Source: an uncultured Collinsella sp.
Lineage (GTDB): Bacteria > Actinomycetota > Coriobacteriia > Coriobacteriales > Coriobacteriaceae
NCBI GenBank assembly: GCA_958427975.1
Contig: CAUAEH010000038.1
Location: 1-18,949 of the forward strand
Direction of reading: 5' to 3'
DNA length: 18,949 nucleotides
Shown: in pieces, positions 1-9,302 of the stretch
Layout of the letters: each line of letters starts with the position of its first letter
How positions within the stretch are numbered: the first letter of the stretch is position 1
Made by a program: the position numbers and the translations under genes
Notes under the pieces: generated by a model
Databases searched by the model: none
What the model was told of the DNA's origin: nothing
Seen by the model: only the letters and a program-made list of their open reading frames with translations

Positions 1-2784
<2,784 letters not shown>

Positions 2785-3012
2785 GTGGTTTTCCTTTTTG
2801 GCCATCGCCCACGCCGTGCAGCTGCGGGCGAGTTAAACACAGATGATTGTACTTTAGCCAAACAAGGCGCGGCCTATACGGTCGAGCTCGACCGCCACGT
2901 AATAACTACGACCAACCTGCCACAATGGGACAGGTTAATTTTGGAGGGTTTATCTGGGCAAACGCCGCCTCTCCGCCATTTGATGCCATGGGGACAGGTT
3001 AGTTTGCACTAA
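2785..3012. other. secA-rpmE intergenic with palindrome
   Basis: This non-coding stretch separates two minus-strand genes. It contains the secA ribosome binding site next to 2784. A perfect 16-bp palindrome, CGGTCGAGCTCGACCG, lies at 2879-2894 in what should be the secA upstream region. A TACAAT word on the minus strand near 2850 could be a -10 box, but I see no convincing -35. The right part holds two copies of a dispersed repeat, listed separately. I see no gene in it. Confidence 0.6.
2921..3009 (+). repeat. Two direct copies of a GGGACAGGTT repeat word
   Basis: Copy one at 2921-2941 reads CACAATGGGACAGGTTAATT and copy two at 2985-3009 contains ATGGGGACAGGTTAGTTTGC. A third relative lies at 16982-17010 (ATGGAGACAGGTTGCTTTGC). 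They share the core ATGG(G/A)GACAGGTT followed by a TTTGCAC-like end. All three are intergenic and on the plus strand. They resemble REP-type dispersed repeats; that reading is inferred from only three copies. Confidence 0.65.
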
Positions 3013-3054
3013 TCAAAAAGAAAAGGGCCGTGCACCCAAATGGATGCACGGCCC
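3013..3054 (-). terminator. Rho-independent terminator of rpmE
   Basis: Read on the minus strand, a perfect 10-bp stem (GGGCCGTGCA with TGCACGGCCC, arms at 3025-3034 and 3045-3054) is followed by TTTTCTTTTTGATT. It lies 38 nt past the rpmE stop, which fits an intrinsic terminator for that gene. Confidence 0.9.
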
Positions 3055-3091
3055 TCATGCCATGAATGCGAGCGATTCCGCGGCGAGCTTT

Positions 3092-3517
3092 TTACTCAGC
3101 AGCCTCGGTGGTCTCGGCCTCGGCAGCGGCCTCCTCGACGGGAGCCTCTGCGGGAGCCTCGGCGGCCTGCTTGGCAGCCTCCTCGGCAAACTTAGCGGCA
3201 CGCTTAGCCTTCTCGGCAGCCTTAGCCTCAGCGGCGGCCTTGCGAGCAGCCTCGGCCTCAGCAGCCTTGGCGGCCTTGGCAGCCTTGGCCTCCTCGGCCT
3301 TCTTGAGCTGGGCGGCAGCGGCGCCACCGAACTTGTCGGCGAAGCGCTGGACGCGTCCACCGGTGTCGACGAACTTCTGCTGGCCGGTGTAGAACGGGTG
3401 GCACTCGTTGCAAAGCTCGACCTTCATCTCGGACACGGTAGCGTGCGTCTTGAAGGTGTTGCCGCAGGAGCACGTCACCGTGCACTCGACATACTGGGGA
3501 TGGATACCCTGCTTCAT
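3092..3517 (-). CDS. rpmE: 50S ribosomal protein L31 with long charged C-terminal tail
   Basis: L31 bridges the central protuberance of the large subunit to the small subunit. Residues 1-64 are a canonical L31 of the zinc-binding type: it starts MKQGIHPQYVE, carries cysteines C16, C18, C36 and C39 for zinc, and has the signature HPFYTGQQKFVDTGGRV. Residues 65-141 are an extra tail made almost only of Ala, Lys and Glu, ending in an acidic run, so the protein is about twice the usual 65-75 residues. The tail looks helical or disordered. The start is fixed by AAGGAG 8-9 nt upstream. It has its own promoter, structured leader and terminator, so it appears to be a single-gene unit. Zinc-free paralogues (C-minus L31) are excluded by the intact cysteines. 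Confidence 0.95.
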   Translation of the reverse strand: MKQGIHPQYVECTVTCSCGNTFKTHATVSEMKVELCNECHPFYTGQQKFVDTGGRVQRFADKFGGAAAAQLKKAEEAKAAKAAKAAEAEAARKAAAEAKAAEKAKRAAKFAEEAAKQAAEAPAEAPVEEAAAEAETTEAAE

Positions 3518-3595
3518 GGTAGGACTCCTTATTGGTCAGGCGCTGGTTACCGATCAGCGCATAAGGCGTCTTGGTTTCCGACCAAGACAACAAAC
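3518..3595 (-). promoter_or_regulatory. rpmE 5' leader with two hairpins (candidate L31 leader RNA)
   Basis: On the minus strand the short leader folds into GTCTTGGT/ACCAAGAC (8 bp, 3568-3575 with 3581-3588, 5-nt loop) and then GCGCTG/CAGCGC (6 bp, 3540-3545 with 3555-3560). The ribosome binding site AAGGAG and the ATG follow. Ribosomal-protein leader RNAs upstream of L31 genes are known in several bacterial groups, and I recall Coriobacteria among them. That this one binds L31 is inference from position and structure. Confidence 0.5.
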
Positions 3596-3601
3596 TCGGC
3601 T

Positions 3602-3630
3602 ATGGTACCACGGCGCCGCGTGTCCCACAA
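3602..3630 (-). promoter_or_regulatory. Predicted rpmE promoter
   Basis: Minus-strand TTGTGG (3630-3625), a 17-bp spacer and TACCAT (3607-3602) fit a sigma-70 type promoter. Transcription would start near 3595, just before the two leader hairpins. Confidence 0.55.
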
Positions 3631-3711
3631 AAGGTTCACGGTCTTTTCGGAACGACACGAATCTGACCCATCGAAACACATCTCCACCGTTCCTTCAACT
3701 GGGAAAATGCC

Positions 3712-3742
3712 GTCCCCGGGGCCTGAGAAGGGCCCCGGGGAC
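3712..3742. repeat. Perfect 12-bp GC-rich hairpin at the island edge
   Basis: GTCCCCGGGGCC at 3712-3723 and GGCCCCGGGGAC at 3731-3742 form a perfect stem with a 7-nt loop. It abuts the left copy of the 64-bp repeat and has no T tract on either strand, so it is not a typical terminator. The right repeat copy lacks it. The remaining sequence between the rpmE promoter (3630) and this hairpin shows nothing I can identify. Confidence 0.6.
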
Positions 3743-3805
3743 GTTCGACTGACTGCGGGAACGGCCTTTCCGCTCAATGTGTTCGGCTGAGATCGGAAAT
3801 CAACC
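3742..3805 (+). repeat. 64-bp direct repeat, left copy (candidate att-like site)
   Basis: This sequence recurs at 10954-11017 in the same orientation with two mismatches (3748 A/G and 3768 T/G). It contains GTTCGACTGA at 3743-3752 and GTTCGGCTGA at 3781-3790, a near-repeat with a 38-bp step. It also holds a weak hairpin, GCGGGAA with TTTCCGC. It marks the left border of the accessory genes. It could be an attachment-site duplication or a dispersed genomic repeat. Confidence 0.75.
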
Positions 3806-3806
3806 A

Positions 3807-3825
3807 AACTGAACTAGGTTCAGTT
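3807..3825. repeat. 8-bp inverted repeat
   Basis: AACTGAAC and GTTCAGTT are separated by TAG, directly right of the left 64-bp repeat. It lacks a T tract and no gene starts here. It could be a protein-binding site near the island border; nothing more can be said. Confidence 0.4.
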
Positions 3826-3833
3826 GACATGGT

Positions 3834-3870
3834 TAAAAACGAGGGGCGACGCTTTTGCGTCACCCCTCGT
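3834..3870 (-). terminator. Rho-independent terminator of the transporter/secreted-protein run
   Basis: On the minus strand ACGAGGGGTGACGC pairs with GCGTCGCCCCTCGT (one G-U pair, AAAA loop) and is followed by five T residues. It lies 15 nt past the stop of the small secreted-protein gene and closes the minus-strand gene run. Confidence 0.88.
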
Positions 3871-3884
3871 CCCGGCCGGTTGCT

Positions 3885-4229
3885 TTAGTTGTACACACGG
3901 TAGTTACACTTGAACTGGGTTATGTGTCCATAGTTGGGGCCGTACCAACCCGATGTATAGCTGATTACTTTTGCGCCTAGATATTCGTATCTCTTGTTGT
4001 AGCGAAGCTCACGGTAGGTCGTGTCGTACTCTGCTACGTAAAACGCGTCTCCAGAGAAGGCTTTGTACCGGTCCTTAACCGTCGAAGCCATGTACGCGGG
4101 TTCGACATCGCCTTTCTCTCCGTTGAGCGCATAGACGGGTGCCGCGATTCCGCATAAAGCCGTTGCCACGAGGATGGCGTAGACAGCCATGCGCGACGCA
4201 TTGGACTTCAGCTGTTCAAATAGTTTCAT
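3885..4229 (-). CDS. Small secreted tyrosine-rich protein (unrecognised; bacteriocin- or immunity-like context)
   Basis: I do not recognise a family. The 114-residue product has a clear Sec signal peptide: basic N-region (MKLFEQLKSNASRM), hydrophobic core about residues 15-30, and an A-x-A type site PVYA|LNG giving cleavage after A34. The predicted mature part is 80 residues with 13 tyrosines (about 16%), a single cysteine (C108) and an aromatic end (SGWYGPNYGH, NYRVYN). The ATG at 4229 is preferred because GGGAGGT lies 7 nt upstream; an in-frame GTG at 4238 would overlap that site. The ATG begins 1 nt past the TGA of the fused ABC transporter gene, so translation is probably coupled. A terminator follows. 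Its base composition is lower in GC than its neighbours. Small size, export signal and ABC neighbours recall bacteriocin loci such as the lactococcin 972 type, but I see no decisive motif. Confidence 0.75.
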   Translation of the reverse strand: MKLFEQLKSNASRMAVYAILVATALCGIAAPVYALNGEKGDVEPAYMASTVKDRYKAFSGDAFYVAEYDTTYRELRYNKRYEYLGAKVISYTSGWYGPNYGHITQFKCNYRVYN

Positions 4230-4230
4230 G

Positions 4231-6045
4231 TCATTCACCTCCCTCGTATGTATCGAGGTATTCCTGCTTGAGCGTCTGCGAGGACGACTCGATCTTTTCC
4301 ACGAGCGTGCCGGCCTCGATGAAGTAGAACGAGTTGGTGAGGTCTGCCAGGTCGTCGAGCAGATGGCTTGAGATGAGCACGCTTCGTCCCCGCGCCACCT
4401 CGCTGCGCATCGCGTCGCAGGAGGTTTTCCGCTTTCCCGGATCGAGGCCGTTCAGCGGTTCATCGAGGATGAGGTACGGGCAATCGGTCGCTATCGCCAT
4501 GGCAAGCTTTACCTGCTGCTTCATTCCTGTCGAGAGTTTACGGGTCGGCTTGTCGAGATATGGGGAGATTCCGAGGGAGTCGCAGAGCGAGTCGATGTCG
4601 GCGGCCGATTTCCACGCCTCCCTAACGAAAGCAAGGTGCTCGATGGCCGATAGCGTGGGATAGAGATCCGCGCTGCCCGAAGAGCTCAGGTAGACGAGTT
4701 CTGCGAATTCGGCTGATCGGCGTTGGCAGATTCCGTCTGCCGCCAGGCTTCCCGAGCGGATGCGGGTGGGAAATTGGCCCGACAGCGCTTCAAGAAGGGT
4801 GGTTTTCCCCGAGCCGTTGGGAGCAACGAGGCCCGCCGCCGTTCCCGGGCTCAGGAAAAGCGACCCGATTGAAAGTATCGTCGTGCTTCCGTATCCCACG
4901 CTCGCGTCCAGAAGCTCGAGCCCATGGTGCTTTTTCGCGGGTCCAGGCTGTTTGGGGGAACGTGCCGCAACGGCGCCGGCCGCAAAAAAGACCGCGACGT
5001 ATGCCAGGGCCACGGCAAGCATCGATGCGCTGCCCGAACCGGAGCCAATGAATTCCGTCGGGAAGCATCCCACGTAACCCGTTGCCTCGATAGGCGAGAA
5101 TACGGCCAGCGGCAGGAGATTGAGCGCGGCGTTATGCCCCAGCGCTGAATCGGACAGTAACGGGAATGCCGGGGCCGCGACAAGCAGCGCGGAGGCAAGG
5201 GGGCCCGCGAGGACGCGCCTCGTCGCGGTCGATAGGACGGCGGAGCAAACGGATATCAAGGTTCCGCCCGCAAGCAGCGCGAGAAGCAGGGTCGTGAAGA
5301 CGTCTCCCGCGGTCGTGGTGGCAAGCGCGCCGTCATGGAAGAAGGCGATCGGGCACCCAATTTGCCCGAAGCCGTTTAGGGCCAAGGCGCAAATGCCCCC
5401 GGGTGCAAGGCCGGCGAGGAGCATCGCGGTCCCCGCGCCGATTATCGAAAACACGATCTGGATAAGGCGCCGGAATTTGGGCGCGGGCGCCTTTGCCGCC
5501 AGGGTCGCAGGCCTTGTGGCGCCGAGCACGAGTATCGACGAGAGAAGGAAGGGGATGAAGGGAAGGAAAGACGGCGCCGTGGCAATGGCGTAAGGCAGGA
5601 AGGAAAGGAATGGCAGGTCGTTTGCGGAGGCCGGGATATCCGTGATGCCGGAGCTGCTCAGGGCGCGGCAATACGCGAGGTCTGCGTCATTGGTCTCTTG
5701 GTCTCCCACGATGGACCCGGATTGGAAGCCTTCGTCCATGAGCGCGTAGTAGCTCTCGGCAGAATCGAGAAAGGCGGCGTCGGTTTGAGCGGCGAGGGCG
5801 GCGTTCGCGTATCTTGCAAGCTCCGCGTCAGCTTGCTGCTCTGGCGATAGGTCTGTGCCGCTGGCCTGGGGCGCGCGCGTATTGAATGCGTCGACAAAGC
5901 TCTGCATGCCCTGCTTCATAAAGAAGGGCCCGTAGATGGGTGAATTGAACGCAATGGGGATGGAGAAGGCTACAGCAAGAACGAGCGTACAAATCCATAC
6001 GGCCTTGTCTCTTAGGATTAGTTTGAGAAGAAGTCGACAGTACAT
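4231..6045 (-). CDS. ABC transporter, permease and ATPase fused in one chain (bacteriocin/lantibiotic-type)
   Basis: This 604-residue protein joins an ABC-2 type membrane half to a nucleotide-binding domain, so a homodimer would make a full transporter. Residues 15-34 form TM1, an extracytoplasmic domain spans about 35-145, and about five membrane segments lie between 145 and 362. The ATPase domain covers about 375-604: Walker A APNGSGKTT (408-416), signature LSTGMKQQ (504-511), Walker B YLILDEP (524-530) and H-loop H561. At the Q-loop the sequence is YLSSSGSADLYP, with no Gln at the expected place. The membrane part carries LNGFGQIGCPI (223-233), matching a motif found twice in the neighbouring permease. 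The start has a modest GGTG site 8 nt upstream. It lies 153 nt after the ATPase gene stop and is coupled to the secreted-protein gene. Substrate and direction of transport are unknown. Confidence 0.88.
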   Translation of the reverse strand: MYCRLLLKLILRDKAVWICTLVLAVAFSIPIAFNSPIYGPFFMKQGMQSFVDAFNTRAPQASGTDLSPEQQADAELARYANAALAAQTDAAFLDSAESYYALMDEGFQSGSIVGDQETNDADLAYCRALSSSGITDIPASANDLPFLSFLPYAIATAPSFLPFIPFLLSSILVLGATRPATLAAKAPAPKFRRLIQIVFSIIGAGTAMLLAGLAPGGICALALNGFGQIGCPIAFFHDGALATTTAGDVFTTLLLALLAGGTLISVCSAVLSTATRRVLAGPLASALLVAAPAFPLLSDSALGHNAALNLLPLAVFSPIEATGYVGCFPTEFIGSGSGSASMLAVALAYVAVFFAAGAVAARSPKQPGPAKKHHGLELLDASVGYGSTTILSIGSLFLSPGTAAGLVAPNGSGKTTLLEALSGQFPTRIRSGSLAADGICQRRSAEFAELVYLSSSGSADLYPTLSAIEHLAFVREAWKSAADIDSLCDSLGISPYLDKPTRKLSTGMKQQVKLAMAIATDCPYLILDEPLNGLDPGKRKTSCDAMRSEVARGRSVLISSHLLDDLADLTNSFYFIEAGTLVEKIESSSQTLKQEYLDTYEGGE

Positions 6046-6198
6046 TTGGAAGCACCTACGTTCCTCAAAGAATTGTTAGATTAAAAGTAACAGACCGGAT
6101 GAAGATGCGTAAGATGGGGGCGAGGCGAATGGCTGAACGGTATCGATACGCGGGTTCAACGGTATCACATTGGCCACATAGATTTTTAACTTGCATTT
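6046..6198 (-). promoter_or_regulatory. Intergenic with 22-bp-period direct repeats (candidate activator site)
   Basis: Two perfect 9-bp direct repeats AACGGTATC lie at 6136-6144 and 6158-6166, separated by 13 bp. On the minus strand they read GATACCGTT twice. The left copy overlaps a 10-bp palindrome GTATCGATAC (6140-6149). Paired 9-bp repeats about two helical turns apart are the usual layout for LytTR-type response regulators. A possible -10 box TTTAAT lies at 6085-6080 with a poor -35, as expected for an activated promoter. No LytTR gene is in the window, so the binding protein is unknown. Confidence 0.45.
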
Positions 6199-6939
6199 CT
6201 ACCCGCCCTTTTCGTAGAGTCGCCGATACGTGCTTAGCGCACCCTCGGCGCGTCCGGCAGGCTTTGCGAAATGGGATCCAGGAGACTTCGGCGCAGCATC
6301 ATCTTGCGGAATGCTTCTAATGAGCCTCCCATCCTTCAAAAACAGAATCTCATCGCACAGCCTATCGACCGAATCCAAGATGTGGGATGACATGATGATG
6401 CACGTACCAGAATCGGCCAGCTTCCTGAGAATCTCGGAATGCAAGTCCACCCTGCTGGGGTCGAGCGCGTTCATGGGCTCATCTAATAGAAGGTACCGCG
6501 CGCCCGTCGCATACGCAATCGCCAGGGTAAGCTGCTGCTTCATGCCCTGGCTCAGAGTGCGGATCCTCATCTTCGCGAACTCGCCTATCTGCGTTTGTTC
6601 CACTATCTCTTCGATATCGCGAGCATGCGGCCACATATCGCAAACCATCTTGAGGTGATCTTCCGCACGCAATCCGGGATACAGCAGCGTCCCCTCACCA
6701 GGTGCATAGAAGATCATAGAACGGACCTCTCTCGCACCCGTACCCTGCACCTCATCCAGAACGATGCTCCCGTCCACGCGAGGACCCGGCAAACCTGCCA
6801 TCGCACGCAGCAACGTCGTCTTTCCATGCCCGTTCGGAGCGACGAGACCGTAGACCGTACCCGGGGCAAACTCAGCGTTCACCGAATCTACGAGCACCTT
6901 CTTTCCATAAGAGATCGTCAGCGTTTGAAGGTCAATCAT
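6199..6939 (-). CDS. ABC transporter ATP-binding protein with Glu in the Q-loop position (LanF-like)
   Basis: This 246-residue ATPase drives the adjacent permease. It shows Walker A APNGHGKTT (34-42), signature LSQGMKQQ (129-136), Walker B YLLLDEP (149-155) and H-loop H186. The Q-loop region reads YAPGEGTLLYP, placing Glu82 five residues before the conserved Tyr, where Gln normally sits. A Glu there (E-loop) is known from LanF ATPases of lantibiotic immunity. About 35 residues after the core form a polar tail ending YRRLYEKGG. I chose ATG 6939 (MIDLQTLTISYG, the usual family start) because AAAGGGG lies 9 nt upstream. The upstream ATG at 6948 overlaps the permease stop as ATGA, with the same G-run directly against it. 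Either way the two genes are coupled. Confidence 0.92.
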   Translation of the reverse strand: MIDLQTLTISYGKKVLVDSVNAEFAPGTVYGLVAPNGHGKTTLLRAMAGLPGPRVDGSIVLDEVQGTGAREVRSMIFYAPGEGTLLYPGLRAEDHLKMVCDMWPHARDIEEIVEQTQIGEFAKMRIRTLSQGMKQQLTLAIAYATGARYLLLDEPMNALDPSRVDLHSEILRKLADSGTCIIMSSHILDSVDRLCDEILFLKDGRLIRSIPQDDAAPKSPGSHFAKPAGRAEGALSTYRRLYEKGG

Positions 6940-6944
6940 CGAGA

Positions 6945-9167
6945 TCATCCCCTTTCGATCTTTGGAACACTCAGGCGCACCATCAACGGAGATACGGCGC
7001 CCAAGACCACCAGCAGAGCGCCCGATGCGCCGACGACCTCTCCAAAAGGCATCGCGTTCGTCCCTCGCCCAAGGAACCCAATCGTCCCCACCTGGGAAGC
7101 GGAATCAAACGAGGCGAATGGAGCCAGCAGCGCGACGCCCATGCCCACGCTTTCAACATGAGCGCTCAACGAACCCAACACCAAGAGAACCGCGCAAACC
7201 ATTCCGGTGACAACGGGGTTGCGGCTAATCGCTGCTGTCAACGCAGCGACGACGGAAATCACGCCGTATGCCATGACCAGCAACGGAATACTGCACAACA
7301 CCGCCTCCCCCACCGTGGACGTTGTCGAAGCTCCCGCCCGAATGAGAGCGACGGGATACTCCGATCCACCCGCACCGTTCTTAATCACGGACACAACGAC
7401 AGCGGGAACCATCGACACCAAAAGCAGCACCAAGCCAAGCAGGAGAGCCAGCGCAACAGCCGTCAGAAAACGCACATGCGCTGTTGCGGGGATCTGGAGA
7501 ACCAGAAGGGAATGACACTGCAGGTGGGTGCACGCGAGCGATGTGACAACCACGGGCAACAGCAAAAATAAGGAGGGAAGCGCTGCCTGGAGATACGAAA
7601 GGAGGATTAATGGGGGCATCTTCGTACTTAACTCGTAAACCTTGGGGTCCGGCAAGCTCGCGATCGACTCAAGCAGAAGGGCGCGCGCCTCCGCACGAGA
7701 AGGAGTCTCCGGCTCGATTCCGATCGATTGCAGGAGAGTCGCATCTGCCGCGCCCAGCTCACCTCGAGCGCGCTCGTACGTCGCAAGGCTTCGAAACCCC
7801 TCCGCAGGCATAGGCGCGTACACGAAACCCGAAAGAGCATCCCGCATGCCTTCCAGGGCCGCTTTGCCCTCGACGTCCATATTCGCAGCGTTCTGCTCTA
7901 GATACCGATCTATTGAACGGAGCTCCCCATCCCTATACCGAACAGCGGAAACGTTATCAGCGTCAGGAAACATCTCGACCAGAGCCGGGGCCAGCATCGT
8001 CGTCGACATTGCAATCGCGCATACGGCGAGGGTAGGAGAACGCAGGAGCAGTTTCCCCATCGTTCTTACGTATGCAACGGCGGAGGCACAAGCGCTCGAA
8101 CGAGTTGCCGTTCTCGATGCAGTGAAGGAACCTCTCTCAAGACAAATCGGGGATATCGGGCACGCGCAGCCGCTCTTTCCAGCAACGCAAAGCAGGCTAA
8201 TTGCCAGCACCTCGATCCCGATTGCGCATACGAGGGCAATCGCGCCACGCTCGAAGCAAAGTCCAGGCAGATTCACTATCTGCGTTGTCGGGTACGGGCT
8301 ATAGGCGCCGACGGTCAACTCAGTGTTCGCATACGTAAGGGGATTCAACAGGGCGAACTCACGTAAAGCGATGGATCTTCCGTAATACCCGGGAACCATC
8401 GTCGCCCCCATCAGGGCACATACGAACACGATTCCAAGCGTAGGGTTATTGGCAATCTTCACGGCAAGGTGAACGACGAGCGAGATGAACGCCGCCACCA
8501 AGAATTGCAAGATGGCCGTCTGTGCGAACACCAGCCAAGCCGGTTTGATAACCGGAGTCGCATATTGAACGTAGCCTATCGGATAGAACAGCGAGCCCGG
8601 GCCATTCTTCACAAGTGCGGCGATTATCCCTGGAAGATTGACGGCGAAGACGGCAAGCATCGCAAAAACACTCGCCCATACGCTCGATGCAACAAGCCTG
8701 CCCAGCTCGCCCATCGGTGCCTGGATGATGAGTTTTTCACGTTTGTTAAGACGCGCGGCAAGGAACGAGACGGCAACGGCCGTTGCGGCCCATAGCAAGT
8801 ACTCCTTCGATCCGTCATAATAGGTGTACTCTCCATCCGATATCTGCAGAAACGGAAGTAGGGGAGAGAGCGGTGCCAAGATAAGACGCCCCGCGGCAAG
8901 AGGGTACAGAAGCGCGGGCATGCTTGATGAAGAGGTATAGACGCCCTCCTCCCCCGCATTCACAAGCGCATCCGCATAGGATGCTGACAATTCCTGCTCA
9001 ACACGGGTTATTCCCGACTCGAGGTATTCAACCCGTCCGTCGATGCCAGCCGCGCTCCTGAAGACGGGCAAAGCACAAAGAACCATCAACGCAACAACGG
9101 CAACACAGAGTGACCTAGAGGAGAGGAGCGACCTAAAGATTGCCTTCGAGATTTTGAGCATATTCAT
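6945..9167 (-). CDS. ABC-2 type permease with two tandem-duplicated halves
   Basis: This 740-residue membrane protein is the transport channel for the coupled ATPase. It consists of two similar halves. Each starts with a basic stretch and one membrane segment (about 20-38 and 378-396), has an extracytoplasmic domain (about 40-120 and 397-515), then about five membrane segments. The match shows at VKNGPGSLFYPI (186-197) against IKNGAGGSEYPV (595-606), and at ANNPTLGIV against SRNPVVTGMV, a period of about 409 residues. One chain thus supplies both permease halves. The half junction (about 330-370) is Cys- and Ser/Arg-rich and probably cytoplasmic. ATG 9167 (MNMLKISK) has AAGG 6 nt upstream; an ATG at 9185 has no such site. 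It is the first gene of the minus-strand run. It resembles bacteriocin-locus permeases; the substrate is unknown. Confidence 0.85.
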   Translation of the reverse strand: MNMLKISKAIFRSLLSSRSLCVAVVALMVLCALPVFRSAAGIDGRVEYLESGITRVEQELSASYADALVNAGEEGVYTSSSSMPALLYPLAAGRLILAPLSPLLPFLQISDGEYTYYDGSKEYLLWAATAVAVSFLAARLNKREKLIIQAPMGELGRLVASSVWASVFAMLAVFAVNLPGIIAALVKNGPGSLFYPIGYVQYATPVIKPAWLVFAQTAILQFLVAAFISLVVHLAVKIANNPTLGIVFVCALMGATMVPGYYGRSIALREFALLNPLTYANTELTVGAYSPYPTTQIVNLPGLCFERGAIALVCAIGIEVLAISLLCVAGKSGCACPISPICLERGSFTASRTATRSSACASAVAYVRTMGKLLLRSPTLAVCAIAMSTTMLAPALVEMFPDADNVSAVRYRDGELRSIDRYLEQNAANMDVEGKAALEGMRDALSGFVYAPMPAEGFRSLATYERARGELGAADATLLQSIGIEPETPSRAEARALLLESIASLPDPKVYELSTKMPPLILLSYLQAALPSLFLLLPVVVTSLACTHLQCHSLLVLQIPATAHVRFLTAVALALLLGLVLLLVSMVPAVVVSVIKNGAGGSEYPVALIRAGASTTSTVGEAVLCSIPLLVMAYGVISVVAALTAAISRNPVVTGMVCAVLLVLGSLSAHVESVGMGVALLAPFASFDSASQVGTIGFLGRGTNAMPFGEVVGASGALLVVLGAVSPLMVRLSVPKIERG

Positions 9168-9200
9168 CGCCAACCTTAACCTCATCCAGTCGGAACAGAG

Positions 9201-9223
9201 GGGCCGAACAAAATGCTCGGCCC
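9201..9223. other. 7-bp hairpin in the divergent intergenic
   Basis: GGGCCGA (9201-9207) and TCGGCCC (9217-9223) enclose a 9-nt loop. It lies in the probable 5' leader of the permease gene, 34 nt before its start. It could be a leader structure or binding site; no T tract makes it a terminator. Confidence 0.45.
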
Positions 9224-9230
9224 TTATTAC

Positions 9231-9265
9231 TTGCCGGCAAAGTCAATTTAACATAAACTGTTAAA
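9231..9265 (+). promoter_or_regulatory. Promoter and overlapping palindromic operator for the DUF2975/XRE pair
   Basis: TTGCCG (9231-9236), a 17-bp spacer and TAAACT (9254-9259) form a plausible promoter reading right. The palindrome TTTAACA-N5-TGTTAAA (9247-9265) covers its -10 box. Such an arrangement suggests repression, plausibly by the XRE protein encoded by the second gene of this unit. The site also sits upstream of the divergent permease gene, so it could influence both directions. Confidence 0.5.
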
Positions 9266-9302
9266 AAGTAACCTGAGTTTTTTAATTTCTTCGGAGGTTA
9301 TT

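Noticed and set aside
3044..3790. Plus-strand frame rich in Gly/Ser/Leu
   Set aside because: It mirrors the Ala/Lys/Glu tail of L31 on the other strand and runs across the rpmE promoter and island border.
3547..3807. Minus-strand frames at 3547-3807 and 10900-11145 that share the peptide RSQPNTLSG
   Set aside because: The shared peptide comes only from the 64-bp DNA repeat read in one frame. Neither frame has a good ribosome binding site, and the flanks do not match.
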